Shown one piece after another: positions 1 through 5,972 of a stretch of DNA of 6,003 nucleotides. Location: the NCBI GenBank assembly GCA_020850915.1, contig JADZDV010000369.1, positions 1 through 6,003 on the forward strand, read 5' to 3'. The stretch's first letter is position 1. Each line of letters begins with the position of its first letter. The stretch is from Chloroflexota bacterium (GTDB taxonomy: Bacteria > Chloroflexota > UBA6077 > JADZDV01). The position numbers and the translations under genes are program-made. The notes below the pieces were generated by a model. It was not told the origin of the DNA, did no database searches, and was given only the letters and a program-made list of their open reading frames with translations.

Positions 1-436
1 ACGCGTTCAACCCCAGTCGCCGGGCGCGCAGCCCCACCTGCCCCAGCGACTCCTCGCCCGAGACGTACAGCACAGGCCGCCCCCCCCGCGCCGCGAGATC
101 GGCCACCTGCATGAGCAGGGTGGACTTCCCGACGCCCGGATCGCCGCCGATCAGCACCAGCGACCCCGCCACGATCCCGCCCCCCAGCACCCGACTGAAC
201 TCTCCCATCGGCAGCGCCGCGCGCTGGAGGTCGTCGGCGCCGATCTCCGAGAGGCGAACGCTCCGGGCAGGCCCCCGTGCAGCCAACGCGGTGGCTACCG
301 CCTTGCCGCCTTCGACCACGCGGGGCAGGGTCTCAACGAGCGTGTTCCATTCCTCGCACGCCGCGCACCGCCCCGACCACTTCGGCCAGCGGGCGCCGCA
401 CCGTTCGCAGACGTATTCGGCTCGTCCCTTTGCCAT
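1..436 (-). CDS. radA: RadA DNA repair protein, N-terminal part (runs off left edge)
   Basis: RadA (also called Sms) is a RecA-like hexameric ATPase that helps process branched recombination intermediates and extends D-loops. I translated 145 codons by hand from an ATG at 434-436. A C4 zinc finger is visible with Cys10, Cys13, Cys24 and Cys27, followed by the family's WNTLVE segment. The Walker A motif GGDPGVGKST lies at residues 97-106, and the typical LYVSGEES stretch at 123-130. The KNRFG motif and the Lon-like C-terminal domain would lie outside the window. The start gives the usual MAKxxxxYVC beginning and has GGTGG five bases upstream; in-frame GTG codons three and six codons earlier are less likely. 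An eight-G tract on the coding strand (80-87) encodes Arg-Gly-Gly-Arg around residues 117-120, and the frame is intact on both sides of it. The gene follows clpC, from which it is separated by an intrinsic terminator. Identification is secure; the gene is partial only because of the window edge. Confidence 0.96.
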   Translation of the reverse strand, partial: MAKGRAEYVCERCGARWPKWSGRCAACEEWNTLVETLPRVVEGGKAVATALAARGPARSVRLSEIGADDLQRAALPMGEFSRVLGGGIVAGSLVLIGGDPGVGKSTLLMQVADLAARGGRPVLYVSGEESLGQVGLRARRLGLNA

Positions 437-505
437 ACCTTCCACCCCGGGCACTCGCCTGCCGGTCCTTCGCCGCCCTCCCCCTGGCCTTCAGTCCCGG
501 ACACG

Positions 506-546
506 AAAAGAGCGAGAAGTCAGGCGCTGGACCCGACTCCTCGCTC
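506..546 (-). terminator. Intrinsic terminator after clpC
   Basis: Read on the minus strand, a 12-bp stem pairs GAGCGAGGAGTC (546-535) with GACTTCTCGCTC (521-510), with one G-U pair. The 13-base loop can pair three bases further in, leaving a seven-base apical loop. TTTT follows directly at 509-506, then CG. This is the classic GC-rich hairpin plus U-tract, placed 21 bases after the clpC stop codon. On the plus strand no T-run follows the hairpin, so it should work only for minus-strand transcription. The U-tract is short, so some readthrough into radA is possible. Confidence 0.85.
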
Positions 547-567
547 CCGCTCTCAGAGTCCGCTGAC

Positions 568-3027
568 TCAGGCGCTCTCGACCAGGATCTTCGACTCCAT
601 CGTGAGGTCGTCGCCCTGCCGGTCCACGACGACCGTGTCGCCAGGCGCAAACCGTCCGTGGAGCAGCCCCTCCGACAGCGGATCCTCGATCAAGTTCATG
701 ATCGCCCGCCGGAGCGGCCGTGCCCCGAAGACCGTGTCGTAGCCCCTCTCCAGCAGCAGGTCCTTCGCCCCGTCCGTGACTTCGATCGTCAGCCGCTGCT
801 CGGTGAGCTGCGTCTGGACCCGCGCCAGCAGCAGGTCGATGATCATCCGCACCTGCTCCTTCTGGAGCGCGTGGAAGACGACCGTCTGGTCGATGCGGTT
901 CAGGAACTCGGGGCGGAAGAGCTTCTTCATCTCTCCTAGCACCTTCTCCTTCATCCGCTCGTACGCCTGCGCCGAGGCCTTGTCCGCGGCCACCGTCTGG
1001 CGGAAGCCGACGAACGTGTCCTGCTTGATCAGGTCCGCGCCGACGTTCGACGTCATGATGATGATCGTGTTGCGGAAGTCCACCTTGCGGCCCTTGGCAT
1101 CCGTCAGGCGACCCTCGTCCATGATCTGGAGCAGGATGTTGAATACTTCGGGATGGGCTTTCTCGATCTCGTCCAGCAAGATCACCGAGTAGCCCTTGCG
1201 ACGCACTGCTTCGGTGAGCTGGCCGCCTTCCTCGTATCCGATGTAGCCGGGAGGCGCACCGACCAGCCGGGCCACGGAGTGCCGCTCCATGAATTCCGAC
1301 ATGTCGATCTTGATCATCGAGTCTTCGCTGCCGAACATGAACTCGGCCAGCGCCCGCACCAGCTCTGTCTTGCCAACGCCAGTGGGCCCCAGGAAGATGA
1401 ACGAGCCGATCGGACGGCGCGGGTCCTTCAGCCCCGCTCGCGCGCGGCGGACCGCCTTGGCGACCGTCGAGATCGCCTCTTCCTGGCCCTTGACGCGGTT
1501 CGTGAGCGCCTCTTCCATCTTGAGCAGCCGCTCGGACTCGGCCTCGGCAATCCGCATGACCGGACTGCCCGTCCACATCGCCACCACGTGGGCGATGTCC
1601 TCCTCGTTCACGATCGCCTTGTCAGACGTCTGCCGGCTCTGCCAGCCGCTCTCCAGCTTCTCCAGCTTGCCGCGCAGCTTGGCTTCCTGGTCGCGGTACT
1701 CCGCCGCCAGCTCGTACTGCTGATTGGAGATCGCCGCTTCCTTCTCGTTCTGGACGCTCTCCAGGTGGCGCATCACCTCTTTCAGGTTCGGCGGCGCGCT
1801 CGCCCGCTGCATCCGCACACGGGACGCCGCCTCGTCCACCAGATCGATCGCCTTGTCAGGCAGGAATCGATCCGAGACATAGCGCGCTGCCAGCTCCGCC
1901 GCCGCCTTCAGCGCCTCGTCGCTGATCTCCAGCCGATGGTGCTGCTCGTACCGCTCCTTGATCCCGCGCAGGATCTCCACCGTCTCCTCGAGGGTCGGCT
2001 CCTCCACCAGCACCGGCTGGAAGCGGCGCGCCAGCGCCGCGTCGCGCTCGATATATTTCCGGTACTCGTCGAACGTTGTCGCGCCGATCGTCTGCAGCTC
2101 TCCGCGCGCCAGGGACGGCTTCAGGATGTTCGAGGCGTCCACCGCGCCCTCCGCCGCCCCCGCGCCCACCAGCGTGTGCAGCTCGTCGATGAACAGGACG
2201 CAGTTGCCCGAGTTCTTCACCTCTTCGATGATCTTCTTGAGCCGCTCCTCGAACTCGCCACGGTACTTCGTGCCTGCCACCAGCGAGCCGATGTCCAGCG
2301 TGAGCAGGCGCTTACCGATCAGCGTCTCCGGCACGTCGCCGGACGCGATCCGCTGCGCCAGCCCTTCGACAATCGCCGTCTTGCCAACGCCCGGCTCCCC
2401 AATCAGCGCCGGATTGTTCTTCGTGCGACGGGAGAGAATCTGAATGACCCGCTCGATCTCCCGCGCTCGTCCGATCACTGGGTCAAGCTTGTTCGCCCGC
2501 GCCGCCGCCGTCAGGTCCATCCCCAACTGGTCGATCACCGGCGTCTTACTGGCACGGTGCGATTCCTGCTGCGAGTACGTTGCCGACTGGTTCAGGACGT
2601 AGATCACCTGCGACCGGACTTTGTCAAGCGAGACGCCCAGCGACTCCAGGACGCCCGCCGCGATGCCCTCACCCTCGCGCACCAGACCTAGCAGCAGGTG
2701 CTCGGTGCCGATGTAGTGGTGATTGAGTCGCCGCGCCTCGTCCACTGACAGCTCGATCACCTTCTTCGCGCGAGGGGTGAGACCGATGTCACCAGTGACG
2801 GTGCGGTCGCCGCGGCCGATGATGAACTCCACCGCGGAGCGCACTTTGTTCAGCTCGACGCCAAGATTGGCAAGAACCTTGGCCGCCACACCCTCGCCCT
2901 CACGCACCAGGCCGAGCAGCAGGTGCTCCGTCCCGATGTAGTTGTGATTGAAGCGCTGCGCCTCTTCCTGCGCGAGCTGCAGGACCTTTCGCGCCCGCTC
3001 CGTAAATTTGTCGAAGCGATCAGGCAT
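568..3027 (-). CDS. clpC: ATP-dependent Clp protease ATP-binding subunit ClpC
   Basis: Class I Hsp100/AAA+ unfoldase of 819 residues, close to the usual ClpC length of about 810-850. It threads substrates into the ClpP peptidase in the cytoplasm. Two Clp_N repeats occupy about residues 4-70 and 82-145; both contain [20 protein letters not shown], and the DNA coding for them is also nearly repeated (about 2690-2725 and 2919-2954). D1 has Walker A GEPGVGKT (210-217), Walker B VLFIDE (277-282), a pore-loop Tyr255 and candidate arginine fingers Arg334/335. A ClpC-type middle domain with a UVR-like helical segment lies at about 408-465. D2 has Walker A GPTGVGKT (547-554), pore loop GYIGY (594-598), Walker B VILLDE (615-620), sensor Asn661, Arg711 in LNRID and a sensor-2 GARPLRR motif (768-774). 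VGF at 673-675 fits the ClpP-docking loop, which separates it from ClpB. The ATG has GGAG eight bases upstream. It lies 106 bases after the S1 gene and probably shares its transcript. No CtsR or CIRCE operator is seen upstream. Confidence 0.97.
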   Translation of the reverse strand: MPDRFDKFTERARKVLQLAQEEAQRFNHNYIGTEHLLLGLVREGEGVAAKVLANLGVELNKVRSAVEFIIGRGDRTVTGDIGLTPRAKKVIELSVDEARRLNHHYIGTEHLLLGLVREGEGIAAGVLESLGVSLDKVRSQVIYVLNQSATYSQQESHRASKTPVIDQLGMDLTAAARANKLDPVIGRAREIERVIQILSRRTKNNPALIGEPGVGKTAIVEGLAQRIASGDVPETLIGKRLLTLDIGSLVAGTKYRGEFEERLKKIIEEVKNSGNCVLFIDELHTLVGAGAAEGAVDASNILKPSLARGELQTIGATTFDEYRKYIERDAALARRFQPVLVEEPTLEETVEILRGIKERYEQHHRLEISDEALKAAAELAARYVSDRFLPDKAIDLVDEAASRVRMQRASAPPNLKEVMRHLESVQNEKEAAISNQQYELAAEYRDQEAKLRGKLEKLESGWQSRQTSDKAIVNEEDIAHVVAMWTGSPVMRIAEAESERLLKMEEALTNRVKGQEEAISTVAKAVRRARAGLKDPRRPIGSFIFLGPTGVGKTELVRALAEFMFGSEDSMIKIDMSEFMERHSVARLVGAPPGYIGYEEGGQLTEAVRRKGYSVILLDEIEKAHPEVFNILLQIMDEGRLTDAKGRKVDFRNTIIIMTSNVGADLIKQDTFVGFRQTVAADKASAQAYERMKEKVLGEMKKLFRPEFLNRIDQTVVFHALQKEQVRMIIDLLLARVQTQLTEQRLTIEVTDGAKDLLLERGYDTVFGARPLRRAIMNLIEDPLSEGLLHGRFAPGDTVVVDRQGDDLTMESKILVESA

Positions 3028-3093
3028 GGCTGTTACTCCAGATACATGGTCCCAGACGTTCGATCAGTTCGTCCCACAGGCCAGACGCAAGAC

Positions 3094-3133
3094 CCGGTCC
3101 CACGCTAGCCCGCCGCCGGGAACGAGCGACCGG
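3094..3133 (-). other. Imperfect GC-rich hairpin between the S1 gene and clpC
   Basis: Directly after the TAA of the S1 gene, minus-strand RNA can form three stacked stems: CCGGT with ACCGG, CGCT with AGCG (a four-base TGGG bulge on one side), and CCCG with CGGG around a GCGG tetraloop. No T-run follows, so it does not qualify as an intrinsic terminator. It could be an mRNA processing or stability element, a weak attenuator tuning clpC relative to the upstream gene, or chance pairing in GC-rich DNA. Confidence 0.3.
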
Positions 3134-4678
3134 TTACCCTTCAGCGATCCCCGCCTCTCGCCGCGACGCCGGATCCTCGGCGTTGCCGCGCTCAGACGAG
3201 GGCTGAGACTCAGCGGCATTGTCGTCCGCTGCCGCTTCCGCGACGGAGGCCGCCTCCTCCACCGAGACGCTGCTGTCGCGCGCTCCGGTCGGCGCTTCCT
3301 CAGACGCGGCGTTCGCGCCGGCCGCGGCTATCCCGGCCTCCTCCGCCTCTTCGACGACCGCCCCGTCGCCGGAGACGCTCGCCGTCTCGTTCGTCGTCTC
3401 GACGTCCAGGACGGACGGTTCAGTTGAGCCGGCCTCGGCCTCCAGCGGACCGGAGTCCGAATCCGCCCCGTCGTCGGATGACACTCCAGAAGCAATGGTG
3501 GCGCCCTGGTCGGCGTCCGCCTCTGCTCGCTCCTGGTACTCAACCTGGCGCAGGCTGAGTCCAAGACGATGCCGCTGCGGATCCACCTTGATAACCCGAA
3601 GCTGCAGGTCCTCGCCCTCACGCACGACCTGCTTCGGATGCGTGATGCGCTCGTCGGACAGCTCCGAGATGTGAATCAGTCCTTCCACGCCAGGCTCGAT
3701 CTCGGCAAACGCGCCAAACGTCGCCAGCTTGGTGATCTTGCCCCAGACATCCATCCCAATCTGGTACTTCTCGGACACGCGCGACCACGGCTCTCCCTGG
3801 AGCCGTTTCAGACTCAGCGCGATCTTCCTCGTTTCGCGGTCCACCGCGACAACGTAGACTTCGACTTCCTGGCCCAGCTTCAACACCTGGCTCGGATGCG
3901 TGACCTGGCCCCAGGACAGCTCGGACAGGTGGATCAGGCCGTCCGCGCCGCCAAGATCAACAAACGCGCCGAAGTCGCAAATGCTGCTGACGACGCCCTT
4001 CCGAACCTCGCCCGGCTGCAGCTCCGCCAGCAGCCGCTCCTTCTCTCGCTGCCGCCGCTCCTGCATCGCGGCCCGTTCGGAGAGGATCAGCCGGTTCCGC
4101 CGACGATTGATCTCGATGACCTTCAGGAAGATGGCGCGGCCCTTCATCGACTCCAGCCGCTGCTCCACGTTCTCCTCGCCCGCGCGCCGGAGATCGGCGA
4201 TCTGGGACAGAGGCACAAACCCGCGCACTCCATGCACCAGGACGATCAGCCCGCCCTTGTTGTGCTCGACGACTTCGCCCTCGATGACCTCGCTAGACTC
4301 ACGGATCTTCTCGAGCTGGCGCCAGCCCCGCTCGGCCTGGGCGCGCGACAGCGACAGCACCACACGGCCTTCCGGGTCCTCCGGCTGCATGACGTACGCA
4401 AGCACGTCCTGCCCAACCCTCAGGCCATCGCCCTCCTGCATCCAGCGCGGTATCTCGTGCAGCGGAACGACTGCCTCTGACTTCGCGCCGATGTCGACCA
4501 GGATCTCATCCCGGTCCACGCGCACCACAACGCCGTCAACGACGTCCCCACGACGCAACTGCTTGTATCCCTGAGCCTGCTCGCTGAGCAGCGCGTCCAT
4601 TCCCTGCTCGCCGCCCGCCGGGGGCGCCTCTGCCCCCTCGTCCGTGGCCCGCGGGCCGTTCTCTTCGTCGTCTGCCAA
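3134..4678 (-). CDS. Four-S1-domain RNA-binding protein (ribosomal protein S1-like)
   Basis: A 514-residue protein with four S1 OB-fold domains at about residues 41-112, 129-202, 222-292 and 308-378. Domains 3 and 4 are the most canonical, with FGAFVDLGGADGLIHLSEL and FGAFAEIEPGVEGLIHISEL. A charged helical linker (about 203-219) sits between domains 2 and 3. Four-domain S1 proteins in Gram-positive and related bacteria bind mRNA on or near the 30S subunit; the Escherichia coli protein has six domains, so I give no rpsA symbol. Residues 381-514 form a low-complexity tail rich in Ala, Glu, Asp and Ser, probably disordered. The reading frame opens with TTG (4676-4678) right after an in-frame TAG, with AAGG seven bases upstream. 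An internal ATG at codon 27 (4598-4600) is the alternative and keeps all S1 domains. Transcription probably starts about 23 bases upstream of the TTG. clpC follows after 106 bases without a clear terminator, suggesting co-transcription. Confidence 0.92.
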   Translation of the reverse strand: MADDEENGPRATDEGAEAPPAGGEQGMDALLSEQAQGYKQLRRGDVVDGVVVRVDRDEILVDIGAKSEAVVPLHEIPRWMQEGDGLRVGQDVLAYVMQPEDPEGRVVLSLSRAQAERGWRQLEKIRESSEVIEGEVVEHNKGGLIVLVHGVRGFVPLSQIADLRRAGEENVEQRLESMKGRAIFLKVIEINRRRNRLILSERAAMQERRQREKERLLAELQPGEVRKGVVSSICDFGAFVDLGGADGLIHLSELSWGQVTHPSQVLKLGQEVEVYVVAVDRETRKIALSLKRLQGEPWSRVSEKYQIGMDVWGKITKLATFGAFAEIEPGVEGLIHISELSDERITHPKQVVREGEDLQLRVIKVDPQRHRLGLSLRQVEYQERAEADADQGATIASGVSSDDGADSDSGPLEAEAGSTEPSVLDVETTNETASVSGDGAVVEEAEEAGIAAAGANAASEEAPTGARDSSVSVEEAASVAEAAADDNAAESQPSSERGNAEDPASRREAGIAEG

Positions 4679-4707
4679 CTACGTGCCTTATCTCCGAAGT
4701 TAAAAGG

Positions 4708-4737
4708 ATTATACGCCAGCCAGAGAGAGCCAGCCAA
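4708..4737 (-). promoter_or_regulatory. Sigma-70-type promoter for the S1-clpC unit
   Basis: On the minus strand a perfect -10 box TATAAT (4713-4708) is preceded by TTGGCT (4737-4732), which matches four of six -35 consensus bases, with an 18-bp spacer. The predicted start is an A near 4701, giving a leader of about 23 bases to the TTG start codon. The stretch is clearly AT-richer than its surroundings. The -35 box lies only three bases beyond the recR stop codon (4741-4743), so this promoter fills most of the recR-S1 gap. Confidence 0.75.
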
Positions 4738-4740
4738 GCT

Positions 4741-5343
4741 TTAGCGCACTTCCCGACGCCCTTCGATCGCTCGCCCCAGGGTCAACTCGTCCGCGTATTC
4801 GAGGTCGCCTCCCACCGGCAGTCCGAACGCGATCTGCGTCACCTTCACGTTGAGCGGACGCAACGCGTTCCTCAGATGATGTGCCGTCGCTACGCCCTCG
4901 GTGTTGGGATTCGTCGCGAGTATGACCTCGCCCACTTCGCCACTCTGCAGTCGCTGAATCAGCTCGGCGATCTTCAACTGCTCCGGCATGATCCCCTCGA
5001 TCGGCGAGAGGTGTCCGTGGAGCACGTGGTACCGCCCCCGAAACTCCCGCGTTCGCTCGATCGCCAGAACGTCCAGCGGCTCTTCGACCACGCAGATCAC
5101 TGACGCGTCACGCGTCTCGCCCCGGCAGATCACGCACGGGTCCTCGTCCGTGATGTTCATACAGACGGAGCAGTACGTCACCGACTGCTTCATCTGGATG
5201 ATCGCCTCGGCCAGCTCTCTGGAGACCGCCTCCGGCGTCCGCAGGAGGTGGAACGTGAGCCGCTGCGCGGTCTTCGGGCCGATGCCTGGCAGTCGAGCAA
5301 ACTGCTCGATCAGCCGACTGACAGGTTCAATCGTTGGCTGCAT
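4741..5343 (-). CDS. recR: Recombination mediator protein RecR
   Basis: A 200-residue protein, the standard length for RecR, which works with RecO (and RecF) to load RecA onto SSB-coated single-stranded gaps. The helix-hairpin-helix LPGIGPKTAQRL lies at residues 18-29. A C4 zinc finger uses Cys58, Cys61, Cys70 and Cys73. The Toprim domain covers about 80-175, with VICVVEEPLDVLAIE (82-96) and a TNPNTEG segment (144-150). The C-terminal GLPVGGDLEYADELTLGRAIEGR (174-196) is highly typical of the family. The ATG at 5341-5343 lies 33 bases after the ybaB stop, in the same frame. No good Shine-Dalgarno sequence is visible within ten bases, so translation may depend on coupling to ybaB. No terminator is visible after the gene; the promoter of the S1 gene begins right at its stop codon. 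Confidence 0.97.
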   Translation of the reverse strand: MQPTIEPVSRLIEQFARLPGIGPKTAQRLTFHLLRTPEAVSRELAEAIIQMKQSVTYCSVCMNITDEDPCVICRGETRDASVICVVEEPLDVLAIERTREFRGRYHVLHGHLSPIEGIMPEQLKIAELIQRLQSGEVGEVILATNPNTEGVATAHHLRNALRPLNVKVTQIAFGLPVGGDLEYADELTLGRAIEGRREVR

Positions 5344-5376
5344 ACGGTCGTGAGCTGCGCTTTCCAGGCAAGAGCC

Positions 5377-5700
5377 TCAGGTCAGGCCCGGTATGCGAAG
5401 CCCACCCGTCACCTGACCCATTCGCTGCTCCGTCAGCTTCAGCGACTGGGCCTGCGCGTCGTTGAACGCGGCCAGCACCAGATCCTGCAGCATCTCGACG
5501 TCCTCGGGATCCACCACCGACGGGTCGATCGACACGCCGCGGACTTCCTGCTTGCCGGTCATTACCACCCTGACGGCCCCTCCGCCGGCCGAGCCCTCGA
5601 CCTGCGCGTCGGCAAGCTCCGCCTGGGCCTGGGCCAGCTTGTTCTGCATCTGCTGCAGTTGGCGCATCATTTCCCGCTGGTTCGGCATCATGGTTTTCAT
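5377..5700 (-). CDS. ybaB: YbaB/EbfC family nucleoid-associated protein
   Basis: A 107-residue protein of the usual YbaB/EbfC size; members form dimers that bind DNA and associate with the nucleoid. The N-terminal third is a Met- and Gln-rich helix (about residues 6-33, with MMRQLQQMQNKLAQAQAEL) that fits the coiled-coil arm. The central sheet carries VRVVMTGKQEVRGVSIDPSVV (43-63), including the conserved IDP turn, and the C-terminal part has the expected LQDLVLAAFNDA helix (71-82). Its place directly before recR is a widely conserved arrangement, commonly dnaX-ybaB-recR. The start is uncertain by a few residues: GGAG lies only two bases before the first ATG (5698-5700), but 11 and 14 bases before the in-frame ATGs at codons 4 and 5. 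It probably forms one transcript with recR. Confidence 0.95.
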   Translation of the reverse strand: MKTMMPNQREMMRQLQQMQNKLAQAQAELADAQVEGSAGGGAVRVVMTGKQEVRGVSIDPSVVDPEDVEMLQDLVLAAFNDAQAQSLKLTEQRMGQVTGGLRIPGLT

Positions 5701-5720
5701 CTCTCCACGCGGTATGGAAC

Positions 5721-5726
5721 ATCATA
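5721..5726 (-). promoter_or_regulatory. Candidate -10 box upstream of ybaB
   Basis: On the minus strand TATGAT matches the -10 consensus at five of six positions and lies about 20 bases before the first ybaB ATG, which would give a leader of only some 14 bases. No convincing -35 hexamer occurs at 16-18 bp. The spacer region contains a short GACT tandem repeat (5730-5740 on the plus strand). This is a single-box prediction and could be chance; ybaB could instead be read from an upstream promoter. Confidence 0.35.
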
Positions 5727-5801
5727 ATCGACTGACTGACAGCCACGCCGAAAGGAATGGGTGCGACCGAGCACCTTGCAGGAGCCGCCGCCAACCGGTG
5801 G

Positions 5802-5938
5802 GGGCGGACCGATGGAGCCTGTCTCAGAATGGCAGTTCCCGCCACTTCGGGTTCCCGTTTGGCCGGGACGCCTGGGCAACCGAAGCCCCGAAAACTATGC
5901 GATTCTCGAATTCTGAGACAGGCTGGATGTGTCCGCCC
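5802..5938. repeat. Outer 8-bp inverted repeat, hairpin split by the inserted element
   Basis: GGGCGGAC (5802-5809) is matched by GTCCGCCC (5931-5938), 121 bases apart, immediately flanking the 111-bp inverted-repeat element. Joining base 5814 to 5930, which removes the element and one GATG copy, leaves an 8-bp stem with a six-base loop CGATGT. This suggests an older small hairpin after the upstream gene. No T-run follows on the minus strand, so a terminator role is not demonstrated. Confidence 0.5.
5815..5925. mobile_element. Candidate MITE-like element with 15-bp terminal inverted repeats
   Basis: AGCCTGTCTCAGAAT (5816-5830) is perfectly repeated in inverted form at 5910-5924. One further base on each side (G5815, G5925) is bounded by the direct repeat GATG at 5811-5814 and 5926-5929, consistent with a 4-bp target duplication. 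The interior has no coding potential for a transposase. It contains nested short stems: CTTCGG (5845-5850) with CCGAAG (5880-5885), and TCCCG (5853-5857) with CGGGA (5864-5868). GTTCCCG occurs twice (5835-5841, 5851-5857). Size, arms and flanking duplication fit a non-autonomous insertion-sequence derivative moved by a transposase in trans. The alternative is a host-encoded structured RNA or cruciform element. I looked for the conserved apical loop of SRP RNA and did not find it. I cannot assign an IS family from the ends alone. Confidence 0.6.
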
Positions 5939-5972
5939 GCGGTGCCTCATCTACAGGTGCGCGGCCGCGCTC

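Noticed and set aside
535..560. A 5-bp GACTC/GAGTC pair that could compete with the clpC terminator as an anti-terminator
   Set aside because: Only five base pairs across a 16-base loop and no extension outward; far weaker than the terminator stem and expected by chance.
491..1576. A 361-codon minus-strand open frame overlapping the 3' half of clpC
   Set aside because: It is clpC in a shifted frame, low in hydrophobic residues and rich in Gly, Arg and Ala. The clpC frame carries intact D2 motifs through the same bases, so it is not a frameshifted gene.
1153..2691. A 512-codon plus-strand open frame antisense to clpC
   Set aside because: It lies fully inside a well-supported clpC, its translation is Arg/Leu/His-rich with no motif, and long antisense frames are expected opposite GC-rich coding DNA.
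3028..3133. A separate clpC promoter or heat-shock operator in the S1-clpC gap
   Set aside because: TTGCGT is the only -35-like sequence and nothing resembling TATAAT follows at 16-18 bp; no CIRCE or CtsR-like repeat is present.
3569..4480. A 303-codon plus-strand open frame antisense to the S1 gene
   Set aside because: It mirrors the codon bias of the S1 gene on the other strand and shows no domain or ribosome binding site.
5101..5110. A perfect 10-bp palindrome TGACGCGTCA
   Set aside because: It lies within the conserved recR coding sequence, is isolated, and is explained by codon choice.
5697..5879. A 60-codon minus-strand open frame whose stop overlaps the ybaB start
   Set aside because: The ATGA overlap looks like translational coupling, but the frame begins inside the inverted-repeat element, has no recognisable protein features and has no convincing binding site.
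5815..5925. Small SRP (4.5S) RNA, suggested by the ~110-base length and long terminal stem near a possible dnaX
   Set aside because: The conserved apical loop with its GGAAG-type and AGCAG motifs is absent on both strands, and the flanking GATG repeats fit an insertion better.
5327..5950. A 207-codon minus-strand open frame across ybaB and its upstream gap
   Set aside because: It overlaps ybaB in another frame and runs through the inverted repeats; its composition is typical of a GC-rich shadow frame.
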